From Algorimicrobium hallyeonense (GTDB taxonomy: Bacteria > Bacteroidota > Bacteroidia > Flavobacteriales > Flavobacteriaceae): a DNA stretch of 64,000 bases. The notes beneath the pieces are model-generated. The model ran no database searches. It was not told the DNA's origin and was given only the letters and a program-made list of their open reading frames with translations. Made by a program: the position numbers and the translations under genes. Positions 42,852-52,137 of the stretch are shown piece by piece. The stretch is from positions 62,001-126,000 of the forward strand of contig NZ_JBHSLA010000002.1 of the NCBI RefSeq assembly GCF_042657385.1, given 5' to 3'. Each line of letters begins with the position of its first letter. Positions within the stretch are counted from its first letter, which is position 1.

Positions 42852-43768
42852 TATCCAAGAAGTTTATATTTATAAATGAGCAGCGATAACATTCCGAAGA
42901 GCATGATTATTTTAAGCAAACTACTAATAAAATTATAGTCCGATTTTAGCTTAGCTTGAAACAAACGGATTATGACATAAATTAATGGCGCTATTATAAA
43001 AATTAAAAAATAACCCACAATCCATAAGTTGTGATATAGATATGTTATGACATAATAGATAACGGCAGCCAAGGGAATAAATGTTAGTGCCAACGTAACA
43101 TGTGTTGCACGAGCACGACCAATAGCAATAGGTAGTGTATTCATACCAACTTTGTAGTCGCCATCAATATCTTCAATGTCTTTTACTAATTCTCGTATTA
43201 AATTAATGCAGAAAGCAAACAGGGCATAATCTAATATAATTTTAAAAAAAGTGAGTTGTGTTTCTTGATTTTGAGGTGTAATGGCTGGTAATAATTCAAA
43301 TAACCCTACCATAATAATACTTAAAGCAATTAATGCCGAAATAACAATATTACCAACTAATATCATTTGCTTTAAGTAGGAAGCATAAATATATAGTAAT
43401 CCAGAAACAATGACAAAAAGGGCAAAGAATCCGGAGCGGCCAACCAAATGGGATAAATAGAAACCAATTAGCACACCAACCACATTAAAGCCAATAAAAA
43501 GACTGTAAGCCGTTTTTTCAGAAATGGATTTACCAACAATTACCTTTTTGGGTTTGTTAACAGCATCTGTATCTTGATCAAAAATATCATTTATAATATT
43601 ACCACCAGCCGCTAAACATAGTGTTGCTATTATAAGTAATGAAAACCCAAACCCGTTCAAAGTAATGGTTACACCAAAGGACTCCAGCAAAGCATATTTA
43701 ATAAGTAATTGCACCAAGGCAATCATGAGTAAATTTTTCCAACGAATTAGTGATAAAATACTTTGCAT
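42851..43768 (-). CDS. UbiA-family prenyltransferase
   Basis: A 305-residue inner-membrane enzyme with about nine spans. The two Asp-rich motifs are NDIFDQDTDAVNKP and KDIEDIDGDYKVGM. It is of the geranylgeranylglycerol-phosphate geranylgeranyltransferase-like group common in flavobacteria. The prenyl acceptor is uncertain. It is flanked by maf and kdsC-like genes, a conserved neighbourhood in this family. Confidence 0.9.
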   Translation of the reverse strand: MQSILSLIRWKNLLMIALVQLLIKYALLESFGVTITLNGFGFSLLIIATLCLAAGGNIINDIFDQDTDAVNKPKKVIVGKSISEKTAYSLFIGFNVVGVLIGFYLSHLVGRSGFFALFVIVSGLLYIYASYLKQMILVGNIVISALIALSIIMVGLFELLPAITPQNQETQLTFFKIILDYALFAFCINLIRELVKDIEDIDGDYKVGMNTLPIAIGRARATHVTLALTFIPLAAVIYYVITYLYHNLWIVGYFLIFIIAPLIYVIIRLFQAKLKSDYNFISSLLKIIMLFGMLSLLIYKYKLLG

Positions 43769-43826
43769 ACTTGTTTGTTAGTAGGTGATTAAAGGAGCGT
43801 TAATTTTTTAATTCTTTAAATGCGAA

Positions 43827-44357
43827 TTAGTCATATTTGGCATCAAAATTACCTTGCCAGTTATCTTGAACTTTTAAAACTTGCTCAATTACATCGCGAA
43901 CAGCACCATAACCGCCATTTTTATGCGAGATATATTTTGAAATTACTTTAATTTCAGGAACCGCATCTTGCGGACAGCAAGGCAGACCAACAAGTTTCAT
44001 AACGGGGTAGTCTGGGATATCGTCACCCATATATAACACATTTTCCAATTTGATGTTGTTTTGAGACAGGTATTCGTTTAGCTGTTGGATTTTATCATGA
44101 GAGCCTAAAAACACATCCGTAATACCTAAACCTTCCAACCTAATACGAACACCTTCATTAGTGCCGCCAGAAATTATACAAATATTATAGCCCTTATTTA
44201 CTGCTGTTTTTAAAGCATAGCCATCTTTAATGTTCATTTTCCGGAGCATTTCACCAGTTGTTAAAATGGTTACGGTTCCATCAGTTAAAACACCATCTAC
44301 ATCAAATATAAAGGTGGTAATATGTTCTAGATACTCTTTATAACTTTTAGTTTCCAT
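43827..44357 (-). CDS. KdsC-like HAD phosphatase
   Basis: A 176-residue C0-type HAD phosphatase without cap. Motif I is FDVDGVLTDGTV, motif II IISGGTN, and motif IV YMGDDIPDYPVM. It matches 3-deoxy-D-manno-octulosonate 8-phosphate phosphatase, a step in Kdo synthesis for lipopolysaccharide. As no kdsA/kdsB is nearby, another sugar phosphate such as that of N-acylneuraminate 9-phosphate is also possible. It would be a cytoplasmic tetramer. Confidence 0.92.
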   Translation of the reverse strand: METKSYKEYLEHITTFIFDVDGVLTDGTVTILTTGEMLRKMNIKDGYALKTAVNKGYNICIISGGTNEGVRIRLEGLGITDVFLGSHDKIQQLNEYLSQNNIKLENVLYMGDDIPDYPVMKLVGLPCCPQDAVPEIKVISKYISHKNGGYGAVRDVIEQVLKVQDNWQGNFDAKYD

Positions 44358-44434
44358 AATTTATTAATGAATTATTGGGTTAATTAGTAAATGAGTTATA
44401 GCTTGAATACGCTGATAAATAAATACATAACAAG

Positions 44435-45226
44435 CTATTTTGTTTTGTTTTTAACTACTTTTTTATTACTAACACCTTGGGTTTTTTTAATAGACGCTGT
44501 AAGTAATTTATAGATAGCTTGATGCTGTTCATTTTCAAGCAGTTTTAAATGCTTTTTAATTGTTTTTTTATCGTTGCGTTTAGCAGGACCTGTTTGTGCT
44601 AAATACGGTGAAATATTCTGTACCTTATTTGCAGTTTCCAAAATAAGCGGTTTTAAAATATCAAATTCTACACCTTCAGACTCTGTAATCTCATGAGCCA
44701 CCCGATATAATTGATTGGTAAAATTATTAACAAAAACCGCGGCTAAATGTAATGTTCTACGCTGATCACTATTCACCTTATGCGTTTTACAGCCCATACT
44801 TTTACCTAGCAATTTTAACAGAGGGGCATCTTTTTTGCCTATGGTTTCAATACAAATAGGAACCGTTTCCATGGCCACAGGAACGTTTTTAGAGAATGTT
44901 TGCAATGGATAAAAAACACCACGTCGGTTTTTCTTATCTATATCGTAAACACTAACACTTCCCGAGGTATGAACCACAAATCGGTTTTCGAAAGGGAGTT
45001 GTTCGGAAATATGCGAAATAGCATCATCACTAACAGCAATTATATATATATCGGCTGGCTTTAATTCCGATAAATTATCAATGGTCTCCACGTCACTTTG
45101 AAACATGGCTAATTTCCTAATATCCCTATTATACCATTGTACAACGGAAATAGTTTCTGCCTTAATAAACGCTTTATATAGATGGGTGGCCACATTTCCT
45201 GCGCCAATAATACTTACTGAAATCAT
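44435..45226 (-). CDS. Rossmann-like / DUF2520 domain protein
   Basis: A 263-residue protein. The N-terminal NAD(P)-binding motif is VSIIGAGNVATHLYKAF, and the C-terminal DUF2520 domain has HLAAVFVNNFTNQLYRVAHE with KPLILETANKVQNISP. It resembles F420/NADP reductase or prephenate-type dehydrogenases; the substrate is unknown. The start is put at ATG 45226. The longer reading would begin at a GTG, and the shorter one matches Rossmann family starts. The tail (about 240-263) is basic. Confidence 0.88.
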   Translation of the reverse strand: MISVSIIGAGNVATHLYKAFIKAETISVVQWYNRDIRKLAMFQSDVETIDNLSELKPADIYIIAVSDDAISHISEQLPFENRFVVHTSGSVSVYDIDKKNRRGVFYPLQTFSKNVPVAMETVPICIETIGKKDAPLLKLLGKSMGCKTHKVNSDQRRTLHLAAVFVNNFTNQLYRVAHEITESEGVEFDILKPLILETANKVQNISPYLAQTGPAKRNDKKTIKKHLKLLENEQHQAIYKLLTASIKKTQGVSNKKVVKNKTK

Positions 45227-45245
45227 AAGGCTAAAATACACATAA

Positions 45246-45833
45246 TTATAAATAAACTTTATGCCGTTTTAGGATTAATTTTTCATCCTTTTCTAATTGC
45301 TTTATGGTTCTGATAACGGTTTCAACGCGTAAGCCTGTTAAGTCCGAAATTTGCTGTCGTGTTAATTTTACCTCATAAAGCTCGGTGGAATTTGCTGTTT
45401 CTTTAAAATGGTTTAATAAGGTTAAAATCCGATGTTCTGGAGGATGAATAGAAAGTTCTTGAATAATTTTCGCCTTATAAATCATGCGCTTACATAAAAT
45501 CTTGGTGAGTTTTAAATGCACCTTTGGGTGGTTTTCTAATAACTCAAAGAACCGATCTTTAGGCAACATATAGATACTGCAATCTGTAATGCATTGTGCG
45601 CAAGCTGGATAATTAGAGTTTTGAAACAATGGTGGTTCTCCAAATGATTTTCCAGACTCAAAAAAACCTTGAATAAACGCTTTTCCATCTTCCGAATGAT
45701 TAAACATTTTAAGTTTTCCTTGTTTTATTTGAAAATAAAAAAGAGCCTCCTCGTTTTCTCTAAAAACTACCTGACCTTTAGAATAGGTTTTGAGGGTTGC
45801 TTGATATTTCTCTAAAATGGCAATTGGAATCAT
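45246..45833 (-). CDS. Crp/Fnr family transcription regulator
   Basis: A 195-residue regulator. The cyclic-nucleotide-like domain is at about 1-110 (YSKGQVVFRENEEALFYFQ, GKSFGEPPLF) and the winged HTH at 130-195 (LTRQQISDLTGLRVETVIRT). It has CAQC and DC (PACAQCITDCS), but no N-terminal FNR-type Cys cluster. The start is ATG 45833, since a longer TTG start would overlap the promoter's -7 box (45861-45868). It is divergent from the membrane protein/truncated haemoglobin pair, suggesting an oxygen or nitric oxide response. Confidence 0.9.
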   Translation of the reverse strand: MIPIAILEKYQATLKTYSKGQVVFRENEEALFYFQIKQGKLKMFNHSEDGKAFIQGFFESGKSFGEPPLFQNSNYPACAQCITDCSIYMLPKDRFFELLENHPKVHLKLTKILCKRMIYKAKIIQELSIHPPEHRILTLLNHFKETANSTELYEVKLTRQQISDLTGLRVETVIRTIKQLEKDEKLILKRHKVYL

Positions 45834-45860
45834 GGTGATATGATTTGAATCATAATTAAA

Positions 45861-45889
45861 CAAAGATAAGTTTTAGAATTTTGTTTCAA
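45861..45889 (-). promoter_or_regulatory. Promoter of the Crp/Fnr gene
   Basis: Minus strand TTG (45887-45889), spacer 18, TATCTTTG (45861-45868). It decides the Crp start at 45833. Confidence 0.75.
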
Positions 45890-45904
45890 CAAAAAAACAC
45901 TATT

Positions 45905-46201
45905 ATGAAATCTTTATATCAACAAGCCATTAAGGACTTTAATGAGAACTATATTCTCTACATTCCACTAACTATTATTTTACAAAGTTGTATTGGTTCT
46001 ATTGCAGCCATGTATATTTTAATGAATAGTCCTAACGAAGCGTTTAAGTTTTTTGAACTAACTTTGTGCGTAGTTTTAGCCATGGGTTATAATGCTGTAA
46101 TTTTTGCACAGCCTAAAATCAAAATTATTTTCCCTATTTTATTGGCAAGTATCACTATTAATATTCTGCTGATAATAATTAATGTTTATCAATTGTCATA
46201 A
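45905..46201 (+). CDS. Uncharacterised small membrane protein
   Basis: A 98-residue protein with three predicted spans (YILYIPLTIILQSCIGSIA; FFELTLCVVLAMGYNAVIF; IIFPILLASITINILLIII). The start is ATG 45905. No family is recognised. The haemoglobin gene begins 8 bases after it, so they form one unit divergent from the Crp/Fnr gene. Confidence 0.75.
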   Translation: MKSLYQQAIKDFNENYILYIPLTIILQSCIGSIAAMYILMNSPNEAFKFFELTLCVVLAMGYNAVIFAQPKIKIIFPILLASITINILLIIINVYQLS

Positions 46202-46209
46202 CGCATAAC

Positions 46210-46614
46210 ATGAAAAAAAACATAGAAACCCGAGACGATGTCTTTCTTTTAGTCTCTTCATTTTACGATAAAGTTCGTGCTGACGAATTTTTAGGTCCTT
46301 TTTTTAATCGTGTGATTACGGATTGGGATGCACATATTGACCGATTGACAACTTTCTGGGAAACGAGTTTATTTATGACTCGGAAATTAGAAAAAAAATA
46401 CTACGGAAACCCGCTTGAAGTTCATGTTCAAGTAGATAAGGAAAATAACCATGCTATTACCGAACATCATTTTGGCGCTTGGTTAAATTTATGGTTTGAA
46501 ACCATAGATGAACATTTTGAAGGCGAGGTGGCTGAAAATGCCAAGCGTCGTGCTAGAAAAATGGGAAGTTTTATGTATTTAAATATCTTCCAAGCTAGAC
46601 CATCAACAACTTAA
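46210..46614 (+). CDS. Group III truncated haemoglobin
   Basis: A 134-residue globin. The group III pattern is seen in FYDKVRADEFLGPFF, the WDAHIDRLTTFWETSLF helix region, GNPLEVHVQV (proximal-helix start) and HFGAWLNLWFETIDEHF. His residues suitable for haem ligation are in this core. Group III globins bind O2 or NO; their role is unsettled. Encoded opposite a Crp/Fnr regulator, it may take part in a nitric oxide or low-oxygen response. Confidence 0.92.
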   Translation: MKKNIETRDDVFLLVSSFYDKVRADEFLGPFFNRVITDWDAHIDRLTTFWETSLFMTRKLEKKYYGNPLEVHVQVDKENNHAITEHHFGAWLNLWFETIDEHFEGEVAENAKRRARKMGSFMYLNIFQARPSTT

Positions 46615-46675
46615 GCTTTTTTACACTTTGTTAATTATATCCCGATAAAACATATCTATAAAAGTCTTGGTTTAT

Positions 46676-46709
46676 TTGCTATTATTTATAAAACAAAACC
46701 TTAAATTTG
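46676..46709 (+). promoter_or_regulatory. Promoter of the cytochrome c biogenesis gene
   Basis: TTG (46676-46678), spacer 23, TAAATTTG (46702-46709). The leader to the ATG at 46737 is about 24 bases. Confidence 0.7.
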
Positions 46710-46736
46710 CACAATTCAATTTTTGAGTCTCAAGTT

Positions 46737-49700
46737 ATGCTAAATAAACTCGCTAAATTTCTATTTTCAACCCGATTAACGTCTGTATTATTTATTGCTT
46801 TTGCCGCCGCTATGGCAATTGGCACCTTTATGGATGCAGGGCAAGAAACATCTCCAACACCTTATAGCCGAAACCTGATTTACAATACGTGGTGGTTTGA
46901 AGGTATAATGTTAGTGTTCATAATTAATTTTATAGGAAATATTAAAAAATACCGCTTGTGGCGTTTAAATCAGTGGGCAACGCTTACGCTGCATTTGTCC
47001 TTTATTTTAATCATTTTAGGTGCTGGAATTACCAGATATATTGGTTTTGAAGGTATGATGGCTATTCGTGAAGGCGAAACAGAAAACTCGTTTCTTACCC
47101 AAAAAACCTACATCACAGCTTATATAGATGGCGATTATATGGTGGACGGTATGGCGCAGCGAAAAATTGTTGAAGAAGAAGTAGATTTTTCACCAAGATT
47201 GGAAAATGATTTTTCTTACGCTACGGATTATAATGGTCAAGATGTAAAATTTGAATTAGAAAAATACATTGGTGGTGCCGAGTTAGATGTGGTTCCAAAT
47301 GAAACAGGTGATGAGTATTTAAAAATAGTGGAAGCAGGAAATGGTGCACCACATAATCACTTTTTAAAAGTAGGTGAAACACAAAGTTTACATAACGTAC
47401 TTTTTTCTTTGAATAAATACCAAGAAGGTGCTGTAAATATTACTTATAAAGATGGGGAATTAAGCATTCAATCCCCTTTTGACGGTGAGTATATGACCAT
47501 GGCCACGGGACAAACGGGGTTATTGGTAAAAGATAGCATACAGCCTCTAGTTTTAAGATCGCGTTACGTTATAGGCAATATGCAAATGGTATTTCCAAAA
47601 CCTGTTGTTAGAGGTGATTTTGATGTAGTACAAAAATCTCAATTATTACGTGGCGATGAAAATGGTGTGGTTTTAAAAGTTACTTCAGCAGGCGAAACAA
47701 AACGGGTTAAACTATTAGGAGGTCAAGGCTATAGTAAACCTTTTGAGCAGGTAAAAATTGGCGGATTAGATATTGCTGTAAAGTATGGTTCTAAAGTATT
47801 GGAATTACCATTTAGTATTAAATTGAATGACTTTATTGCTGATAAATACCCTGGAACCGAGAAGAGTTATTCAGCTTTTGCAAGTGAAGTAACGATAATT
47901 GATAAAGAGGAAGGCGATTTTAATTATCGCATTTTTATGAATAATATTTTAGATCATCGCGGTTATCGCTTTTTCCAAGCAGGATTTGATCCAGATGAAT
48001 TAGGAACAAAATTATCAGTAAATCATGATATGTTAGGTACATGGGTGACCTACATAGGTTACATGTTATTATATTTAGGATTAATGGCTATATTATTTGA
48101 TAAAAACACGCGTTTTGGCGATTTAGAAAGAAAACTAACAGCCATTAAAAATAAGAAGCGAAATAGATTAAAAACCAAAGTTGCCAGTATTTTAATGTTA
48201 GCATTCACGTTAACTAGTTTTGCGCAAGTGCACACACCTGATGATGGTCATGGTCATAATAATAGCAGACCAACCAAGGCACAAATTGATTCGGTGTTAG
48301 CTGTAAATATCACACCAAAAGAACATGCTGATAAGTTTGGCCATTTGGTGATTCAAGATATTGGTGGACGAATGATGCCTGTAAATACATTTGCGTCAGA
48401 AATGCTTCGGAAGTTAAGTAAACACGATACTTATGAAGATTTTGATGCCAATCAAGTATTCTTATCTATTCAGGAAAGTCCATTGCTTTGGTACAATGTA
48501 CCTATTATATATTTAAAGCGTCAAAAAGCAGATTCTATTAGAAGTCTAATAGGCGTACCAAAAGATCAAGAGTATGTTCCTCTTGTAGATTTCTTCACCC
48601 CTGAAGGAAATTACAAATTAGCGCCTTATCTGGAAGAAGTTTACAAAGCTCAAATTCCTAATGGGCATCAAAAAGAATTTAAAGAAACTGATCAACGTGT
48701 AAATTTACTATATAACACTATAGATGGTTATGCCTTGCGTATTTTCCCGATTCCTGATGATGAAAATAATAAATGGATATCGTCTGTGGAATTTAGACGT
48801 GATGGACATCGTGAAAACATTAAAGATTCACTTTACGGAAATTTCATCAACAATGGGTTTAGCGCGTATTTAATGACATTGAATTTGGCTAAAAAATCTG
48901 GCGATTATACAAAAGTTAATGAAATTTTAGAATCTTTTACTAAAACACAGAAAAAGTATGGAAGCGATGTGATGCTTTCAGATGAAAAAGTAAAGACCGA
49001 GATTCTTTACAACCATTATGATATTTTTAAGAATTTGTTTAGCTGGTATATGTATGCGTCAGCGTTGATGTTTATTATCTTAATAGTTCAGATTTTTAGA
49101 GATAATAATAGAACCATTGCTAAAGTAGTAACCCTTTTCAAGGTTGTCATTCTTTTACTCTTTATATTACACACATTAGGTTTAGCAGTACGTTGGTATA
49201 TTTCCGGCCATGCACCTTGGAGTGATTCTTACGAATCCATGATTTATGTTGCTTGGGCAACCATGTTTTTCGGATTAGCATTCGGAAAACGAAGCGATTT
49301 AACCATTGCAGCAACAGCATTTGTAACGGCCATCATATTAATGGTGGCACATTGGAATTGGATGGATCCAGCTATCGCGAACTTACAGCCAGTTTTAGAT
49401 AGTTATTGGTTAATGATTCACGTGTCCATCATTGTGGCAAGTTATGGACCATTTGCACTTGGTTTAATATTAGGAATTGTAGTCTTATTTTTAATGATAT
49501 TCACCACAAAAGACAATAAAGATAAATTACTAATTAATATTAAAGAATTAACCATTATTAATGAAATGGCACTCACCGTTGGTCTAGTGTTATTAACCAT
49601 TGGTAACTTTTTAGGTGGTATGTGGGCCAATGAAAGTTGGGGTCGCTATTGGGGATGGGATCCAAAAGAAACGTGGGCTTTAATTAGTATTATGGTTTAC

Positions 49701-49949
49701 GCCTTTGTTATTCACATGCGTTTAGTTCCTGGATTACGTAGTCGATTTGGATTTAATTTCGCGTCTATTATTGCGTTCTCCAGTATTATGATGACCTATT
49801 TTGGTGTGAATTTTTATCTAGCAGGTTTACATTCTTACGCAAGTGGTGATCAGATTGTAAGTGTGAAGTTTATTGCAATAGCGTTTGGTATTGTTGCGGT
49901 AATTGGATTACTAGCCTACAGAAAACATGTTAAATTTTACAAAAAATAA
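46737..49949 (+). CDS. ccsBA: Fused ResB-CcsA cytochrome c synthase
   Basis: A 1070-residue multi-span protein of system II cytochrome c maturation. A ResB-like part lies at the N-terminus (FLFSTRLTSVLFIAFAAAMA, WATLTLHLSFILIILGAG, then a large periplasmic part). The CcsA-like part at the end has the haem-handling WWD-type motif WGRYWGWDPKETWALIS. Conserved His residues are in LGLAVRWYISGHAPWSD and MIHVSIIVASYGPFALG. It moves haem out and ligates it to CxxCH apocytochromes. A periplasmic segment near 510 is His-rich (HTPDDGHGHNN). The start is ATG 46737 rather than an earlier TTG that overlaps the promoter. Confidence 0.94.
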   Translation: MLNKLAKFLFSTRLTSVLFIAFAAAMAIGTFMDAGQETSPTPYSRNLIYNTWWFEGIMLVFIINFIGNIKKYRLWRLNQWATLTLHLSFILIILGAGITRYIGFEGMMAIREGETENSFLTQKTYITAYIDGDYMVDGMAQRKIVEEEVDFSPRLENDFSYATDYNGQDVKFELEKYIGGAELDVVPNETGDEYLKIVEAGNGAPHNHFLKVGETQSLHNVLFSLNKYQEGAVNITYKDGELSIQSPFDGEYMTMATGQTGLLVKDSIQPLVLRSRYVIGNMQMVFPKPVVRGDFDVVQKSQLLRGDENGVVLKVTSAGETKRVKLLGGQGYSKPFEQVKIGGLDIAVKYGSKVLELPFSIKLNDFIADKYPGTEKSYSAFASEVTIIDKEEGDFNYRIFMNNILDHRGYRFFQAGFDPDELGTKLSVNHDMLGTWVTYIGYMLLYLGLMAILFDKNTRFGDLERKLTAIKNKKRNRLKTKVASILMLAFTLTSFAQVHTPDDGHGHNNSRPTKAQIDSVLAVNITPKEHADKFGHLVIQDIGGRMMPVNTFASEMLRKLSKHDTYEDFDANQVFLSIQESPLLWYNVPIIYLKRQKADSIRSLIGVPKDQEYVPLVDFFTPEGNYKLAPYLEEVYKAQIPNGHQKEFKETDQRVNLLYNTIDGYALRIFPIPDDENNKWISSVEFRRDGHRENIKDSLYGNFINNGFSAYLMTLNLAKKSGDYTKVNEILESFTKTQKKYGSDVMLSDEKVKTEILYNHYDIFKNLFSWYMYASALMFIILIVQIFRDNNRTIAKVVTLFKVVILLLFILHTLGLAVRWYISGHAPWSDSYESMIYVAWATMFFGLAFGKRSDLTIAATAFVTAIILMVAHWNWMDPAIANLQPVLDSYWLMIHVSIIVASYGPFALGLILGIVVLFLMIFTTKDNKDKLLINIKELTIINEMALTVGLVLLTIGNFLGGMWANESWGRYWGWDPKETWALISIMVYAFVIHMRLVPGLRSRFGFNFASIIAFSSIMMTYFGVNFYLAGLHSYASGDQIVSVKFIAIAFGIVAVIGLLAYRKHVKFYKK

Positions 49950-49962
49950 TCTTAATTAGGTT

Positions 49963-50406
49963 ATGAAGTTGCTAAAAGAATTCAAAGAGTTTGCCGTAAA
50001 AGGCAACATGATGGACATGGCCATCGGTATCATAATTGGTGCCGCATTTAATAAATTGGTAGATGTTTTAGTGAAACAAGTATTTCTACCACCATTGTCT
50101 TTGCTAGTTGAAGGTGTTAACCTGTCTGATAAGCGTATTATTTTGCGTCATGAAGTTTTAAACGATGCTGGTAAAACTATTGCCGATGAAGTAGCTATAG
50201 GATATGGTGCCTTTAGTGAAGCCTTTTTAGATTTCTTAATCGTAGGTTTCACTATTTTTATAATCGTAAAGTTTCTGAATAGATTGCGTAATAAATCTCA
50301 AGACCCTAAAAACAAAACCGTTTCTACGCCTAAAGATATTGAGTTACTCACTAAATTGACTGATTTAATGGAGGAACAGAATACACTAATGAAAAAATCT
50401 AAATAG
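49963..50406 (+). CDS. mscL: Large-conductance mechanosensitive channel MscL
   Basis: A 147-residue two-span channel. The N-terminal helix and TM1 are FKEFAVKGNMMDMAIGIIIG followed by AAFNKLVD. TM2 is near FLDFLIVGFTIFIIVKF, and the C-terminal bundle is TKLTDLMEEQNTLMKKS. It releases solutes on osmotic downshift. It starts 13 bases after ccsBA and is probably co-transcribed. Confidence 0.95.
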   Translation: MKLLKEFKEFAVKGNMMDMAIGIIIGAAFNKLVDVLVKQVFLPPLSLLVEGVNLSDKRIILRHEVLNDAGKTIADEVAIGYGAFSEAFLDFLIVGFTIFIIVKFLNRLRNKSQDPKNKTVSTPKDIELLTKLTDLMEEQNTLMKKSK

Positions 50407-50416
50407 GAGGTAGGTC

Positions 50417-50788
50417 TTATAATTTAATAAGATCCTTATCCATATTCAAATCGTCCAACATATCTTGTGTAAATTTGTAATGACCACGACGCGTGATAAT
50501 TCTAAAACGATGATCTTTCATTCGCGTTAAAACATCTAAAAAACGCCATTTTGATTTTAATAAAATTTGTTCTTCAGATTTTAAGCTAATTTCAAAATAG
50601 TGCTTTCTTCCTGCTTTTTCTGCAACTATATTAGGTGTGATTGTGACATCTGAACCTTTTTTATGATATGATTTTGGAGATTCATACCCTTCCATATCGG
50701 CTTTGATGTTGTCATAACCTAAATTCTCTAAATAGGTTAAAGATTCTTTTAAAAACGCGGTGCTTTCTTGTAGTTCTGTTGAAGTCAT
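50417..50788 (-). CDS. Uncharacterised 123-residue protein
   Basis: A small alpha/beta protein: a helical start (STAFLKESLTYLENLGYDN), strands VTITPNIVAEKAGRKHYFEI, then LLKSKWRFLDVLTRM. The strand with Asp and FEIS-K resembles a restriction-endonuclease-like core, but the spacing does not fit a clear PD-(D/E)xK site. It is cytoplasmic, of unknown function, and convergent with mscL. Confidence 0.7.
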   Translation of the reverse strand: MTSTELQESTAFLKESLTYLENLGYDNIKADMEGYESPKSYHKKGSDVTITPNIVAEKAGRKHYFEISLKSEEQILLKSKWRFLDVLTRMKDHRFRIITRRGHYKFTQDMLDDLNMDKDLIKL

Positions 50789-50793
50789 AATCC

Positions 50794-50801
50794 CAAATAT
50801 A
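50794..50801 (-). promoter_or_regulatory. -7 box of the 123-residue gene
   Basis: The minus strand reads TATATTTG, only 5 bases before the ATG at 50788, so the transcript would be nearly leaderless. Confidence 0.5.
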
Positions 50802-50977
50802 GTAAAAATTTTGATGTAAATTTTTAAAAATATGTTAAAAGCCTGATAATCAATATGATATTTTATTTGTGTTCTATTTTTACTTGAATTTATAATAAGA
50901 AACGCAAAAAATGCCTAGCTCATTTTACCCTATTACGTGTAGATTATTTGTAATTTAGTTGTTCAAAAATTTAAGTT

Positions 50978-52135
50978 ATGAAACTTTCAAAATTCGGTAT
51001 TAATACCATTTGCACGCATGTTGGAGAAATTGAAGATAAACAGTTTAAAGGCGCTGTATCACCCATCTATGTTTCTACATCCTATGCGTTTGATGATGTT
51101 GATGTAAAACGCTACCCAAGGTATTTTAATACGCCCAATCAGGAACATTTATCTAAAAAAATTGCGGCATTAGAGCACACGGAATCGGCTTTAATTTTTG
51201 GTTCAGGGATGGCAGCTTTAAGTGCGCTTTTTTTAACATTTTTAAAATCTGGTGATCATTTAGTGGTTCAAAACACGTTATATGGAGGTACAAGCCATTT
51301 TATACGTGAAGAGTTTCCTAAGTTTGGAATTGAATTCACGTTTACGGACGGTTATGAGGTGGCAGATTTTGAAACTGCTATTCAACCTAATACGAAATTA
51401 ATTCACATTGAAACACCTTCAAATCCGCTACTTACAATAACCGATATTAAAGGTGTTGCTAAATTAGGGAAGGCTCATAATATTCTAACCAGTATTGATA
51501 ATACTTTTGCAAGTCCAATTAACCAAAACCCAATTGATTTTGGGATTGATATTATCATGCATTCCGCAACGAAATATTTAGGCGGTCATAGTGATATATT
51601 GGCGGGTGCTTTAGCCGCTTCTGATGAATTGATAGGTCAAATCTGGCATGTAGCTAAAAACTTTGGAGGAAATTTAAGCGATTATACCGTTTGGATGTTA
51701 GAACGTAGCTTGAAAACATTGGCGTTGCGTGTTAAGGCACAAACTAAAAATGCGAACAAAATTGCCAAATATTTAGAGAAGCATCCCGATGTAAAGGCCG
51801 TTTACTATCCAGGACTTAAATCCCATCCGCAATATAAATTGGCTAAAGCACAAATGCATGGATTTGGTGCTATGATGTCTTTTGAGTTACAAGACGGTCT
51901 GGAGGCATTACAATTTCAGAAACACCTTCAGCTTATTAAATCTTCCATGAGTTTAGCGGGTGTTGAGAGTACGGTTTTATCGCCCTATTTAACATCACAT
52001 GGGTTATTAACACAAGAGGAACGCGATGCTATTGGTATTTGCAATCAATTAATCCGGTTTTCTGTGGGTATCGAATCAAAAAAGGATTTAGTGGCTGATA
52101 TTAATCAAGCTATAAAAAAAACAAAAACTAAATAG
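50978..52135 (+). CDS. Cys/Met metabolism PLP enzyme (cystathionine gamma-synthase / methionine gamma-lyase type)
   Basis: A 385-residue fold-type I enzyme. The PLP Lys is in SATKYLGGHSDILAGAL. Other family motifs are YPRYFNTPNQEHLSKKIAAL, FGSGMAALSALFLTF, TLYGGTSHFIREEFPKFGI and the C-terminal RFSVGIESKKDLVADI. Synthase and lyase members cannot be told apart by motif; the short TPNQE region is lyase-like. It sits 2 bases upstream of bshB1, linking it with thiol/cysteine metabolism. Confidence 0.9.
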   Translation: MKLSKFGINTICTHVGEIEDKQFKGAVSPIYVSTSYAFDDVDVKRYPRYFNTPNQEHLSKKIAALEHTESALIFGSGMAALSALFLTFLKSGDHLVVQNTLYGGTSHFIREEFPKFGIEFTFTDGYEVADFETAIQPNTKLIHIETPSNPLLTITDIKGVAKLGKAHNILTSIDNTFASPINQNPIDFGIDIIMHSATKYLGGHSDILAGALAASDELIGQIWHVAKNFGGNLSDYTVWMLERSLKTLALRVKAQTKNANKIAKYLEKHPDVKAVYYPGLKSHPQYKLAKAQMHGFGAMMSFELQDGLEALQFQKHLQLIKSSMSLAGVESTVLSPYLTSHGLLTQEERDAIGICNQLIRFSVGIESKKDLVADINQAIKKTKTK

Positions 52136-52137
52136 GT

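Noticed and set aside
45834..45863. Longer TTG start for the Crp/Fnr gene
   Set aside because: Its first codon overlaps the promoter -7 box at 45861-45868.
50870..50977. Possible SAM riboswitch before the Cys/Met PLP gene
   Set aside because: I could not find paired helices or the conserved core of any SAM riboswitch class in this stretch.
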